64,000 bases of DNA from Chthonomonas calidirosea T49 (GTDB lineage Bacteria; Armatimonadota; Chthonomonadetes; Chthonomonadales; Chthonomonadaceae), in contig NC_021487.1 of the NCBI RefSeq assembly GCF_000427095.1, forward strand, positions 1,565,146 to 1,629,145. Direction: 5' to 3'. This document shows, piece by piece, positions 18,768 to 28,079 of the stretch (position 1 is the first letter of the stretch; every line of letters starts with the position of its first letter). Both the position numbers and the translations under genes were made by a program. The notes beneath the pieces are model-generated. The model saw nothing but the letters and a program-made list of their open reading frames with translations, ran no database searches and was not told the DNA's origin.

Positions 18768-19760
18768 ATGCCAGGAGAGACCAGAGCGTTGCAAAACCCT
18801 TTGCTATCCGAGTTTGAGTTAAAAGTATTCGCTGGGCCAGGAAACCCAGAGCTTGCCTACGCCGTGATAGAGCAGTTAGGCGTGCCCGCCGGGAAAATGA
18901 TCTATCGGCAGTTCCCCGATGGAGAGAGCTATGTACGCTTTGAAGAGAGCGTGCGAGGAACCGATGCCTACATCATTCAACCTACCAGCCCGCCGGTAGA
19001 TACCAATCTCATGGCGCTGCTTGCCGCCATAGATGCTCTACGCCGCGCTTCCGCCCGACGTATTACCCCTGTTATTCCCTACTATGGGTATGCCCGCCAA
19101 GAAAAAAGAGCTTTGCCTCGAGAGCCGATCATGGCGAAACTCGTCGCGGATATGTTGGTCGCGGCAGGCGCCCACCGCATTATGTGCCTCGACCTCCATG
19201 CCGACGCCATTCAAGGGTTTTTCAACATACCGTTAGACCACCTTACCGCGGTAAACCTTTTTATTGACTACTTCGCCTCAGAACTACAACCCCTTCTACC
19301 GGAAGTTGTCGTTGTATCACCAGATGAGGGGCGTGTAAAAAAAGTGCGGCAAGTGGCTCAGGCGCTTCAAGTAGAGCTTGCCGTCGGCTACAAACATCGG
19401 CCCGATACGCTCTCGCCAGAGGTCACCCACCTTGCCGGAAACGTAAACAACAAAATACCCATCATTGTAGAGGATATGATAACCACCGGAAGCAGCATCT
19501 TACAGGCCGTGGAGGCCCTCTTAAGTCATGGATGTCGCCGTCAAATCTATGTGGCGGCCACCCACGGAGTGTTGGTAGGCTCAGCGGTAGCGCGTATCTG
19601 CGATCGTCCTGAAATCGCCGCGCTTATCGTGACCGATTCGGTGGCTTTGCCCGCAGAAAAGCACCATCCAAAACTCAAAGTGCTTTCCGTAGCAAATCTC
19701 TTTGCGGAGGCGATAAGAAGAGCCAATAGCAACGAATCGATCACTTCGCTTTTCGATTAG
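18768..19760 (+). CDS. prs: ribose-phosphate pyrophosphokinase
   Basis: A 330-residue PRPP synthase that makes PRPP from ribose 5-phosphate and ATP for nucleotide, His and Trp synthesis. Visible blocks are QFPDGESYVRFEESVRG, the flexible-loop/ATP region YYGYARQEKR, DLHADAIQGFF (the family's DLHA...QGFF) and SPDEGRVKKV. The PRPP loop near residue 230 reads VEDMITTGSSI, where most enzymes have DDxxDTGGT, so several positions are substituted conservatively. No clear Shine-Dalgarno sequence precedes the ATG. The promoter so close upstream suggests leaderless translation. An alternative start at a TTG a few codons later (LQNPLL) is possible. Confidence 0.93.
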   Translation: MPGETRALQNPLLSEFELKVFAGPGNPELAYAVIEQLGVPAGKMIYRQFPDGESYVRFEESVRGTDAYIIQPTSPPVDTNLMALLAAIDALRRASARRITPVIPYYGYARQEKRALPREPIMAKLVADMLVAAGAHRIMCLDLHADAIQGFFNIPLDHLTAVNLFIDYFASELQPLLPEVVVVSPDEGRVKKVRQVAQALQVELAVGYKHRPDTLSPEVTHLAGNVNNKIPIIVEDMITTGSSILQAVEALLSHGCRRQIYVAATHGVLVGSAVARICDRPEIAALIVTDSVALPAEKHHPKLKVLSVANLFAEAIRRANSNESITSLFD

Positions 19761-19889
19761 CAGCCTTTGCCCTCCAGGCAGTGTAGGAGCCGCAGAGTGT
19801 CGTCCATCAGTTGAGGAGAACCAACGTATTTCCTCTTTAGGCAACGGTGGTAAAAAACAGGGGAGAAATAGCAACTTTGCTTATCTCTC

Positions 19890-19918
19890 TTGCCTTCTGC
19901 GGCACGGTGTGGTATAAT
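19890..19918 (+). promoter_or_regulatory. promoter of the nusA operon
   Basis: TTGCCT at 19890-19895, a 17-base spacer and a perfect TATAAT at 19913-19918. The predicted transcript starts near 19925 and carries a leader of about 110 bases before nusA. Confidence 0.75.
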
Positions 19919-19947
19919 TTGAAAACAAGAAGGCAGACGGCGCTCAT

Positions 19948-19978
19948 AAAGAGTGGGCTGAGGCCCACTCTTTTGTTT
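19948..19978 (+). terminator. attenuator-like hairpin in the nusA leader
   Basis: AAAGAGTGGGC (19948-19958) and GCCCACTCTTT (19963-19973) form an 11-bp stem with a TGAG loop, followed by TTTTGTTT. It lies inside the leader, between promoter and nusA. It looks like an intrinsic terminator that the operon must read through, and NusA-dependent attenuation is a natural inference. Similar G/C hairpins precede rimP-nusA operons in other bacteria. Confidence 0.65.
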
Positions 19979-20033
19979 CAAAAAGGTTGGTACTTCTTTG
20001 AGGTAAGCCCAAGTGGCTTCGGGAGATTGAGTG

Positions 20034-21215
20034 ATGAATGGGGAGTTTTTAGACGTTTTACAACAGATAGCTCGTGATAAAGAGATACCGCTACAAGAAC
20101 TTATTGAGATGGTAGAGGTTGCTTTGGCTACAGCTTACCGTCGCAGCCATTTCTTGAGCGGCGAGGTGAAGGTGAAAATTCTTCAGGAAAAAGGCAATCG
20201 TGTGAGCTATCGGGTCTACATGGAGAAAACGGTGGTAGACCACCCAACGACCTCCCCCAACGAGATCTCTTTACAGGAGGCCCGTAAGATCCGTCCAGGG
20301 GTCAACGTTGGAGACCAGATTGAGATCGATCTGCCCAGCTCTATGGAGGAGATGGGGCGCATTGCGGCTCAAACGGCTCGAAACGTTGTGCTCCAGCGTA
20401 TTCGTGAGGCCGAACGGCATAAGACCTATGAGGAGTTCGCAGAGAAGGTAGACACGGTAGTCACCGGCACGGTACAGCGCCGTGAAGGGCGCAACGTGAT
20501 CGTTCATCTAGGCAAAGTAGATGCCATTTTGCCGCCTCAAGAGCAGGTAGAGACCGAGCCTTACGATCTCAACGATCGCATCAAGGTCTACGTATTAGAA
20601 GTAAGAGAGACGCCACGAGGCCCTCAGGTCATTGTTTCCCGAACGCATCCGGGGCTTATTCGTCGGCTCTTTGAGCTCGAAGTTCCTGAAATTGAGGACG
20701 GCACGGTGATCATTAAAAGCGTGGTGCGAGAGCCAGGCGCGCGCTCCAAAGTGGCCGTGATGAGCCGCGATGAGAAGGTGGATGCGCAAGGGGCTTGCAT
20801 TGGTCCACGGGGTATTCGCGTTCAGAACATTGTAAACGAGCTTTACAATGAGAAAATTGATATCGTGCGATGGAGTGCAGACGATACGGCCTATATCGCC
20901 GAGTCGCTCTCTCCTGCTAAAGTTACAAAGGTAGAACTTGATCCCGAAAAAAAGAGCGCGCTGGTGGTGGTGCCCGATAACCAGCTCTCCTTAGCTATCG
21001 GCAAGTCCGGCCAAAATGTTCGGTTGGCCGCCCGCCTTACTGGGTGGCGCATTGACATTCGCAGTGAGTCGCAGCTTGCCAAAGCTGCCCAGCAGAGAGA
21101 GGGCGATAGCGAGCCTACACAGAGCCCTCCATTAGGGGAACATAACGCTTTGGATAACCTGGAACCAGACAACACCGGCACGGCTTCGATCGCCGCGCCA
21201 AAGCCTGTATCTTGA
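20034..21215 (+). CDS. nusA: transcription termination/antitermination factor NusA
   Basis: A 393-residue RNA-polymerase-binding factor. The N-terminal domain (1-125) begins with an [26 protein letters not shown] segment. It is followed by S1 ([25 protein letters not shown], about 140-200), KH1 ([28 protein letters not shown]) and KH2 ([27 protein letters not shown]). The short acidic/Pro-rich tail lacks the extra C-terminal repeats of the E. coli protein. The ATG at 20034 is preferred over the adjacent GTG at 20031 because GGAGA at 20022-20026 then has seven bases of spacing. It is the first gene of the operon. rimP, its usual upstream partner, is absent. Confidence 0.95.
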   Translation: MNGEFLDVLQQIARDKEIPLQELIEMVEVALATAYRRSHFLSGEVKVKILQEKGNRVSYRVYMEKTVVDHPTTSPNEISLQEARKIRPGVNVGDQIEIDLPSSMEEMGRIAAQTARNVVLQRIREAERHKTYEEFAEKVDTVVTGTVQRREGRNVIVHLGKVDAILPPQEQVETEPYDLNDRIKVYVLEVRETPRGPQVIVSRTHPGLIRRLFELEVPEIEDGTVIIKSVVREPGARSKVAVMSRDEKVDAQGACIGPRGIRVQNIVNELYNEKIDIVRWSADDTAYIAESLSPAKVTKVELDPEKKSALVVVPDNQLSLAIGKSGQNVRLAARLTGWRIDIRSESQLAKAAQQREGDSEPTQSPPLGEHNALDNLEPDNTGTASIAAPKPVS

Positions 21216-21474
21216 GGGCATGCTCGTGAAAACGATCGGGAAATTTACCAAATGAGCGGGCTGTTTTCTCGATTCTATGCCCGCAAGGCCTGTGAGGAAA
21301 AACAGGACGTGGCTTCGATAAGCCTGTCAACGGAGGAGACGCGATGAAGAGAGCATAGGTGTGCGTTCATCCGTCCCCAAAACGCAACGTGTTTTCCTCG
21401 GTTGCGTGCTCCTCCTAACCTCCTGTTCCCTCAAGAGCCTTCAAATCTTAGCAAAAGAAGGATTTAAAGCCGGT
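21216..21474 (+). other. nusA-ylxR spacer with chained mini-ORFs and RNA stems
   Basis: This unusually long spacer inside an otherwise tight operon holds three consecutive short frames. ATG 21220-21255 encodes 11 residues. ATG 21252-21347 encodes 31 residues, MSGLFSRFYARKACEEKQDV and 11 more. ATG 21344-21358 encodes M-K-R-A and has GGAGGAG five bases before its start. Each ATG overlaps the previous stop as ATGA. Stems are also possible: GCGGGC with GCCCGC, and GGCTTcgatAAGCC at about 21311-21324. It may be a leader-peptide or attenuator region. Whether any peptide is made is unknown. Confidence 0.4.
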
Positions 21475-21780
21475 ATGAGACCGCGCCGTGTGCCCATACG
21501 TACCTGTGTTGCCTGCAGAACAACGGACGCCAAGCGCGCTCTTTTGCGCGTGGTGCGTCAGCCTGACGGCACCGTCTGTTACGATGCCAAAGGCAAAATG
21601 TCGGGGCGAGGTGCTTATGTGTGCGCACGCGTAGAATGCATAGAGCAGGCACGAAAGCACAAAAAGCTTGAGCGCTCTCTTAAGGTAGAAAGGATCGCGC
21701 CTGAACTATTTCAAGAGCTGCTTCAAATGGTTTCGCAAAACAATGCAAACGCGCCTGCAGAACCACCACCGGCACAGTAA
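21475..21780 (+). CDS. ylxR: YlxR (DUF448) family RNA-binding protein
   Basis: A 101-residue basic protein with the YlxR signature RTCVACRTTDAKRALLRVVR, then GKMSGRGAYVCA and ARKHKKLERSLK. The family binds nucleic acid and is associated with the nusA-infB operon, possibly with ribosome assembly or RNase P. The frame is open back to 21361, but that extension is not family-like. The ATG at 21475 begins MRPRRVPIRTC and has AAGGA 12 bases upstream, somewhat far. The gene is placed as usual between nusA and infB. Confidence 0.9.
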   Translation: MRPRRVPIRTCVACRTTDAKRALLRVVRQPDGTVCYDAKGKMSGRGAYVCARVECIEQARKHKKLERSLKVERIAPELFQELLQMVSQNNANAPAEPPPAQ

Positions 21781-21800
21781 ATGGAGAATAGGAGAACAGA

Positions 21801-23768
21801 ATGATAGAGGCTAGAGGAATTCGCGTAACAGAGCTTGCCAAAACGCTAAATATTACGGTAGCGGAGCTAACGTCCGCTCTGCAGGACTTAGGTATTGCCG
21901 TTTCCGACCCCAACAGCACGGTGCTTGATCATGAAACCGCAACGGCCGTGCAGGAGATGCTAGGGCAAACAGTCACCAGCGCCCGTGAGATTGAGGTGCC
22001 GGCCAATGCCACCTTGAAGGAGGTGGCTGAGGCCATCGGCATAAGTCCCACCGAAGCAACGAAGAAAATGATGGAGCTTGGCGAGCTGATAGGCCCTCAT
22101 CAACGGCTTAGCAACGCATTAGCCGAGAGACTTGCAGCAGCCTACGGGTTTAAATTGCGCGTGAAATCGCCGCCATCCGCCCCAGCGACCTCCGCACCGA
22201 AAAATGCACGATATAAGCCCGGTACAGGCACCCTACAACCTCGCCCGCCCGTAGTCACCGTTATGGGGCATGTAGACCATGGCAAGACCTCTCTCTTAGA
22301 TGCCATTCGCAAAACCCACGTGGCCGAAGGGGAGTTTGGCGGCATTACCCAGCATATCGGCGCGTATCAGGTTGAGATACAACATAATGGGCAGCCAGCG
22401 CGCATCACCTTTCTAGATACCCCGGGGCATGAGGCCTTCACCCAAATGCGCGCGCGTGGGGCCAGCGTCACCGACATTGTGGTTCTTGTGGTAGCGGCAG
22501 ACGACGGCGTGATGCCTCAAACGGTGGAGGCCATCCACCATGCCCAAGCTGCTGAGGTACCTCTGATCGTGGCTATTAATAAAATAGACAAACCCGATGC
22601 CCGCCCCGACCGTGTGAAGCAGCAGCTTGCTGAACATAATCTCTTGGTAGAAGAGTATGGTGGCGACGTGCCGGTGGTGGAGGTCTCCGCGAAAACAGGG
22701 CAGGGCATTCAAGACCTCCTCGAATACATCTTGTTACTGGCCGAACTACATGACCTCAAAGCCGACCCAAACGGCCCTGTTCGTGGCACCATCATCGAGG
22801 CAAAAATTGAACCGGGGCGTGGGCCGGTGACTACCGTGCTGGTTCAATCTGGAACCCTGCGGGTTGGCGATAGCATCGTGGCTGGGCTAACCTACGGAAA
22901 AGTTCGCGCGATGACCAACGAACGCGGCGAGCGCCTACAAAAAGCGTCGCCTTCTACCCCTGTCGAAGTACTGGGATTGAACAGCGTCCCCATGGCCGGC
23001 GATGTGGTAGAAGTGGTGAAAAACGAAAAAGAGGCACGCCAGATCGCTGAAAAACGCCAAGAGAAGGTTCGTGCCGAGCGCCTCACCAGCGCCACACGCC
23101 GCATCTCTCTTGCAGACCTTTCTCGCCAGGTGGCTGAAGAGGCTACGAAAGACTTCAACCTCATTGTTAAAGCCGATGTACAGGGTAGCCTCGAAGCGGT
23201 GCTCGGACAGATCAACAAGATCGCTCAGGAGGCTCAAAGCAATGGCATTCATGTGTCGGTGAAACACAGCGGCATCGGCGCCGTTACCGAAAGCGATGTT
23301 AGCCTTGCAGTGGCCACCGAATCGGTTATTATCGGCTTTAACGTGCGTGCGGACGCTGCCGCCCAAAAAGCCGCCGAGCGCGATGGCGTGGATATCCGTC
23401 TCTACAACATCATCTACGACCTTACGGAAGACCTGCAAAAGGCTGTAAAGGGCCTGTTGACCCCAGTCTACGAAGAGGTTGTACTGGGTCGGGCACGTGT
23501 GCTTCAACGCTTCCAAACTCCGAAAGGCTTGGTGATCGCTGGCTGTTCGGTTATTGAAGGTAAAGTGGTACGTGGTGCCGAAGTGCGAATCATTCGCAAC
23601 AAGGAGAAGATTTTTACAAGCCGCATCGAAAGCCTACGCCGCCTTAAAGACGATGTGCGTGAAGTGTTGCAAGGCTATGAGTGCGGAATGGTTATCGAGA
23701 ACTGGACCGATGTTCAGCCAGACGATATCATCGAGTGCTATGAGATGCAGGAGGTCGCCCGCAGCTAA
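21801..23768 (+). CDS. infB: translation initiation factor IF-2
   Basis: A 655-residue GTPase that brings initiator tRNA to the ribosome. An N-terminal IF2_N helix pair ([30 protein letters not shown]) and a second one ([25 protein letters not shown]) precede the G domain. G1 is GHVDHGKTS near 155, then [27 protein letters not shown] and SAKTGQG. Domains II to IV follow, ending with [17 protein letters not shown]. The N-terminal region is short compared with the 850-1000 residue proteins of many bacteria. It starts at ATG 21801 after AATAGGAGAACAG, 20 bases after ylxR. Confidence 0.97.
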   Translation: MIEARGIRVTELAKTLNITVAELTSALQDLGIAVSDPNSTVLDHETATAVQEMLGQTVTSAREIEVPANATLKEVAEAIGISPTEATKKMMELGELIGPHQRLSNALAERLAAAYGFKLRVKSPPSAPATSAPKNARYKPGTGTLQPRPPVVTVMGHVDHGKTSLLDAIRKTHVAEGEFGGITQHIGAYQVEIQHNGQPARITFLDTPGHEAFTQMRARGASVTDIVVLVVAADDGVMPQTVEAIHHAQAAEVPLIVAINKIDKPDARPDRVKQQLAEHNLLVEEYGGDVPVVEVSAKTGQGIQDLLEYILLLAELHDLKADPNGPVRGTIIEAKIEPGRGPVTTVLVQSGTLRVGDSIVAGLTYGKVRAMTNERGERLQKASPSTPVEVLGLNSVPMAGDVVEVVKNEKEARQIAEKRQEKVRAERLTSATRRISLADLSRQVAEEATKDFNLIVKADVQGSLEAVLGQINKIAQEAQSNGIHVSVKHSGIGAVTESDVSLAVATESVIIGFNVRADAAAQKAAERDGVDIRLYNIIYDLTEDLQKAVKGLLTPVYEEVVLGRARVLQRFQTPKGLVIAGCSVIEGKVVRGAEVRIIRNKEKIFTSRIESLRRLKDDVREVLQGYECGMVIENWTDVQPDDIIECYEMQEVARS

Positions 23769-23786
23769 CTTAGAGGAGATCGCGCC

Positions 23787-24068
23787 ATGCATGTCGCCAC
23801 TTTAACGCTCACCATCTACCTTCATGAGGTGCGCTCGCTAAAAGAGAAACGTCAGATCGTACAGAGCCTTATAGACACGATGCGACGCAAATATAACGTA
23901 TCTATTGCAGAGGTTGATGGACTTGATGTCTGGCAAGAGGCGGTTCTAGGAGTGGCCTGCGTCTCTAACGATAACCGGCACCTCCAACGTGTCCTCGATA
24001 GCCTTCTGAACGCGTTGGAGGCCAACCCCAACATTGATGTAGGCCCGATCGAGCGCGAGATATGGTAA
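23787..24068 (+). CDS. DUF503 (YlxP-like) protein
   Basis: A 93-residue protein with the DUF503 pattern. An N-terminal beta strand (HVATLTLTIYLHEVRSLKEK) is followed by RQIVQSLIDTMRRKYNVSIAEVDGLDVWQEAVLGVACVS-type helices and strands, and a C-terminal helix (LLNALEANPNIDV). The ATG at 23787 has TAGAGGAGATCG just upstream. It keeps the usual position between infB and rbfA. Members resemble small RNA-binding or ferredoxin-like folds. Function unknown. Confidence 0.9.
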   Translation: MHVATLTLTIYLHEVRSLKEKRQIVQSLIDTMRRKYNVSIAEVDGLDVWQEAVLGVACVSNDNRHLQRVLDSLLNALEANPNIDVGPIEREIW

Positions 24069-24187
24069 GTGGTCGTACAAACTGTTCGTGTTTTATATCA
24101 TGCCAAGTAGAAATGATAAGGATTTAGCAAAAGTTTCCGAATATTTTTTAGATCGTAGCGCGTCTACATAGAAAGAGAGAAAAAACC

Positions 24188-24598
24188 ATGAGCGTACGTC
24201 AGCAAAGAGTGCAAGAGCAACTGTTGCATGAGATAAGTGATATCCTCCATAAAGAGCTGCGTGATCCGCGTCTTGGTTTTGTAACGCTCACCGCCGCCGA
24301 AATCTCACGAGACCTGCGCCATGCCAAAGTCTATGTAAGCGTTCTAGGAGACGAGGAGGCACAGCGGCAGTGTCTCAAAGCCCTTAACGGAGCCGCCGGG
24401 CTTCTCCGCGGAGAGTTTGCTCGTCGAGCCCATCTGCGGGTAGCCCCAGAGCTCGAATTCCGCCTTGATCACGGCATTGAACGCGGGCTGCAGATCGCGG
24501 AGTTGCTCCGTTCCGTAGAAAACGACCTGAAACCACACGAGCTTGAAACCAGTGATGGGCCTAAAGAAGTGAAAGGAGATAGCAGTACCGATTCATGA
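24188..24598 (+). CDS. rbfA: 30S ribosome-binding factor RbfA
   Basis: A 136-residue KH-type protein needed for late 30S maturation and 16S rRNA 5'-end processing. The N-terminus RQQRVQEQLLHEISDILHKEL, then DPRLGFVTLTAAEISRDLRHAKVYVSVLG and LRVAPELEFRLDHGIERG, are standard RbfA blocks. It starts at ATG 24188 after GAAAGAGAGAAAAAACC. The stop overlaps the next start by four bases (ATGA), so nrnA is translationally coupled. Confidence 0.95.
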   Translation: MSVRQQRVQEQLLHEISDILHKELRDPRLGFVTLTAAEISRDLRHAKVYVSVLGDEEAQRQCLKALNGAAGLLRGEFARRAHLRVAPELEFRLDHGIERGLQIAELLRSVENDLKPHELETSDGPKEVKGDSSTDS

Positions 24599-25593
24599 GA
24601 AAAGCGGCTCTGGCTGTGGCAAGAGCGCTCTGTAGCACAGAACGCGTGGTCCTTGCTGCCCACGTTAACCCTGATGGAGATACCCTTGGCTGCACGCTGG
24701 CCTTGATGCACGCGCTGAAAGCCTTGGGTAAAGAGGTAGTTGTTCTCTCGTCCGATGGCGTGCCCTGCATTTACACCTGGATGCCCGGCGCCGACGCTGT
24801 CCAGATAAGCACCGAACGTCGAGACTTCGATGTCGCGGTGGTCTGTGATGCTGGGCGGATTGATAGAATAGGCTCGGCTCAAGAAGCCGTTCTGTCGGCT
24901 CCGCTCTTGGTAGATGTAGATCACCACCTTGCCGACGGGGTGTTTGGAAATCTATTGTTGGTAGATGCCGACGCCGCGGCGGCTTGCGAGCTTGGGTGGG
25001 AACTTGTGTTAGCCTTGGAGAAGGTGAGTGGCAAGCGTTTGGCAAACCGTGCGATCGCGGAATGTCTGCTTACCGGCATTATCACCGATACCGGCTCTTT
25101 TCAGTTTCCTAGCGTAACACCGCGCACGTTCCTTATTGCCGCCAAGCTGCAGCGCCTCGGCGCCGCTCCTTCCCGTATCAACGAGCTTGTATTTGAAAAT
25201 CGCTCGCGCGAAAGCGTTGAATTGTTGGGCCGAGCCCTAAGCACCTTGCAGATTTCACCGGATGGAAAAGTGGCTTGGGTTCACGTAACGGCGAAAGACT
25301 ATGAGGAGCTGCATGCCGTAGATGCCGACACCGAAGGAATCGTCAACCATGTGCGTTCGATCCGAGGGGTTCTCATTGGCATTCTCTTCCGCGAGATACC
25401 CGGGAAAAAGGTGCGGGTAAGCCTTCGTGCGCGAGAAGGCGCCGACGTCCATCGCATTGCACAGGTGTTCGGCGGTGGCGGGCATCGCCTTGCAGCCGGT
25501 TGCTCGCTTTCGCCCCCCCTAGAAAAGGCTGAAGAGCTTGTGGTTGCTGAAGCCATTCGCCAGCTAAAAGAACAGACGGCCGGCGAAGGTTAG
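24595..25593 (+). CDS. nrnA: DHH-family nanoRNase / pAp phosphatase NrnA
   Basis: A 332-residue DHH/DHHA1 phosphoesterase that degrades short oligoribonucleotides and 3'-phosphoadenosine 5'-phosphate. The Mn-binding motifs are AHVNPDGDTLGCTLAL (near 22), VCDAGRID (near 83), VDVDHHLADG (near 108) and GIITDTGSFQF (near 162). The C-terminal DHHA1 motif GGGHRLAAGC is near 300. The start overlaps the rbfA stop. It is the last gene of the operon: a strong terminator follows, and truB-ribF, often present here, are missing. Confidence 0.93.
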   Translation: MRKAALAVARALCSTERVVLAAHVNPDGDTLGCTLALMHALKALGKEVVVLSSDGVPCIYTWMPGADAVQISTERRDFDVAVVCDAGRIDRIGSAQEAVLSAPLLVDVDHHLADGVFGNLLLVDADAAAACELGWELVLALEKVSGKRLANRAIAECLLTGIITDTGSFQFPSVTPRTFLIAAKLQRLGAAPSRINELVFENRSRESVELLGRALSTLQISPDGKVAWVHVTAKDYEELHAVDADTEGIVNHVRSIRGVLIGILFREIPGKKVRVSLRAREGADVHRIAQVFGGGGHRLAAGCSLSPPLEKAEELVVAEAIRQLKEQTAGEG

Positions 25594-25696
25594 AAACGAG
25601 CGCCATAAGCAGAACACCGCAATGAGTCAAGCTCGCTTCGATAGAAGCCTATCGAAAAGCAGAACCCTTCCCAGAGTTGCTTGACCACCACAGTGC

Positions 25697-25727
25697 AAGC
25701 CCCCCTCCACTTCGTAGGGGGGCTTTT
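25697..25727 (+). terminator. strong intrinsic terminator of the nusA operon
   Basis: AAGCCCCCCT (25697-25706) and AGGGGGGCTT (25716-25725) pair perfectly around a nine-base loop and are followed by TTTT. It ends the nusA-nrnA operon. Confidence 0.9.
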
Positions 25728-25990
25728 GCTATTCCAGACTGAGGGCAACACGTTTCCACAAAGCTTAAGTGCTTTCCCGCTGCCTTTAGTATCGCCCCTA
25801 TACACCTCCTCCTTTTAAAAAAGCGAACACGCTCCTGACAGATACCTTGCCACTTACAACGTGATCTACAGAACCTGGTAAAAATACCGATACTTCTTTA
25901 TGTTTCTACGAGAAAACGTTACGTTTCCCTGCTGAAACGTTTACCACTTCATCGCCGCTCGTCCTAGGGCGCCTACCCCAAGGAGGAAAA
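25728..25990 (+). promoter_or_regulatory. upstream region of the TonB receptor genes with operator-like palindromes
   Basis: No gene is seen. TGAAACGTTTAC (25933-25944, core AAACGTTT) and the nearby GAAAACGTTACG (25912-25923) resemble LacI-family operators with a central CG. ACGTTTC...GAAACGT (25921-25940) also forms an inverted repeat. Control by a sugar-responsive LacI-type repressor is only an inference. Confidence 0.35.
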
Positions 25991-27954
25991 GTGCCTAAAA
26001 TGAAATTCGGTATACTCTGTATGGTTTTTTGGTTCTGTTGTGGAAGTGCATGGGCAGCACCTACCGCATCACTTACCGAATCATCGCTAGGAAATGAGCT
26101 GCTTTTTGCTGGAACTCAGACCGTCGTCACCGCTGCATGCTCAAAACAACCTCTCAATCAAGCCCCTGCGGCCGTTACCGTCATTACTGCCGATCAACTG
26201 GAGCGCTACGGAGTCGTGACCCTGCCCGATGCCCTACGCTATGTGGTAGGAATGAACGTTTCCGAAGCGGGTGCCAACATCTACAACGTCACGCTTCGGG
26301 CTTCAACTCACAATACGCCAACACGCTACTTATTATGATAGATAATCGCCCTATCAACGAGCAGTTTACGGGTGGGCTTTTTTGGGAAACTCTGCCGGTT
26401 CTTCTTACTCAAATCGATCGCATTGAGATCGTTCGCGGCCCCGGCTCCGCCCTCTACGGCGCAGATGCCTATAACGGCGTGATCAATATCATTACGAAAG
26501 CACCGGATGCCCTCACGACAACCCGATCGAATCTAAGTTTTCGCACGGTGCTTGGCGGCTATAAAAGCGATTATGATGAGCTTCTCGCTAGCGGAAAGGA
26601 CGATCATGGAAACGCCTTCGCTTTCGGATTTGGCTACAACCATACGGGTGGCTTTGGCACAGCAGGTGCTACCGGTATGTTAGATAACTATGCGGTCACA
26701 CTGCTTACCTTCGACGGCGAACATAAACTTGCTCAGGGCAGGCTACGCCTCCAGGCCGACTACGCCCAAAGCGCGGAAAACCTCTTTCAGGTGCTCTATT
26801 TAATGGGCAGCCATGTGACTACCTCCTCTGTGTCCTTACGCTATGAGCAGCCAGACGTTCAAGACCCTCTCATGGCGAGAATGAGTTATACCAACTTTAA
26901 GCTTACCTCTATGAGTACCACTCCAGACGAGACGCATACTTTTGAGGGCGAAGTTCAAAAACAAAATCATCTTGGCAACCGGCATACGCTTGTTTACGGG
27001 CTAAGCTGGAGCCATACCGTACTTCACTCCGATATCTCTTATCCTGGGGAACACTATCAAGACGTATTTGGTGCTTATTTCCAAGATGAGTGGAAGTTAC
27101 CTCAGCGTTGGATAGGCTATTTAGGTTTCCGTATAGATGATGCCACCCTACTGGGCACAAGTTTTTCGCCGCGCATTAGCATCCTCAAAAATTTAGGGAA
27201 CCGACAAACGCTGCGTTTTGCTTACGGAACCTCCTACCAATCGCCGCCGTTCGTGAACTCCTATATAGATACAGTTTTTCCTCTCGCTCCAGGGCTGACG
27301 GCTAGCGCTTTAGGTAATCCGAAACTAAAGTCTATTACGTTAGATGGTTTTGAATTAGATTGGCGCCAGGAGCTATCTAAAGGATACGTGCAGATCAACA
27401 GCTACTACAACTCCATATCTAATATCATTGGGCCTATCCCCACTGCCTTTCAACCATCTCCGCCCTACCCACCAGGAACCCCGGCCACGCTCTCGTATGT
27501 CAACCTTTCCGATGCCACCTCGTACGGCCTAGAGGTAGATAGCGCTTTGAAACTAGCCAGAAATCTAGATGCCCACTTCAACTATGCCTATAACTACGAG
27601 CACCTTCAGAATGTGGCCATTGCTGGTGCTTTTGCCCCAAACCATATGCTCAACATGGCGTTCGACGCCGACTTGGGGCGCCGTTGGGAAGCGTTTCTAG
27701 GAGCTCATCTGGTGGGCACAACCTCAGTGAACTCCAACGGTGTTATCACTTCCGCCCCCGCCTACATCAACATGGACATTCGTCTCGGCTACCGCCTGCG
27801 GGAGGGCAAAGAGCCCCTTACGCTTGCTCTCGTGGTGCACAATCTCTTCGCAGATCATCATATCGAGCTGCCACCGCCTCCCACTAACGGTTTGCCGGCG
27901 CAAGTCACTCCCCTTCGCACCGTTGTCTATATCACCCTATCAGGAAAGTTCTGA
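25991..27954 (+). pseudogene. TonB-dependent receptor, frameshifted copy
   Basis: Two frames make one receptor of about 654 residues. Frame one (GTG 25991, AGGAGG at 25981-25986) has a signal peptide and the start of the plug (TVVTAACSKQPLNQAPAAVTVITADQL). It then runs out of frame at a GGG run (26298-26300). One extra G there restores R-G-F-N-S-Q-Y-A-N, matching RGLNSQYAN of the neighbouring gene. Frame two carries the rest of the plug (RIEIVRGPGSALYGADAYNGVINI) and the beta-barrel to the final aromatic residue (SGKF). The neighbour at 28080 is a close paralogue. It may be a real loss of function or a sequence error. Confidence 0.85.
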
Positions 27955-28013
27955 AGCCAACCATAAAAGGGAAAACGAACTATAACGGACTGGCAAAACT
28001 ACCGATAATGTGA

Positions 28014-28050
28014 AAGGAAGGCGGTGCCCTCGTCAGCACGGGCATTCCTT
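28014..28050 (+). terminator. stem-loop between the two receptor genes
   Basis: AAGGAA (28014-28019) with TTCCTT (28045-28050) encloses TGCCC (28025-28029) with GGGCA (28040-28044), and a CTTTTTTCT stretch follows at 28058-28066. It may terminate transcripts of the first receptor or act in the leader of the second. It does not match a riboswitch I know. Confidence 0.5.
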
Positions 28051-28079
28051 ATATTCTCTTTTTTCTGAGAGGAGTAGCC

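Noticed and set aside
19847..20077. 76-codon frame across the nusA promoter and leader
   Set aside because: It crosses the terminator-like hairpin and the nusA start, has no Shine-Dalgarno sequence and encodes nothing recognisable. It is not rimP.
28014..28066. Possible cobalamin riboswitch before the second TonB receptor
   Set aside because: The stem-loop is short and I do not see the B12-box or other conserved elements. It looks like a simple terminator.
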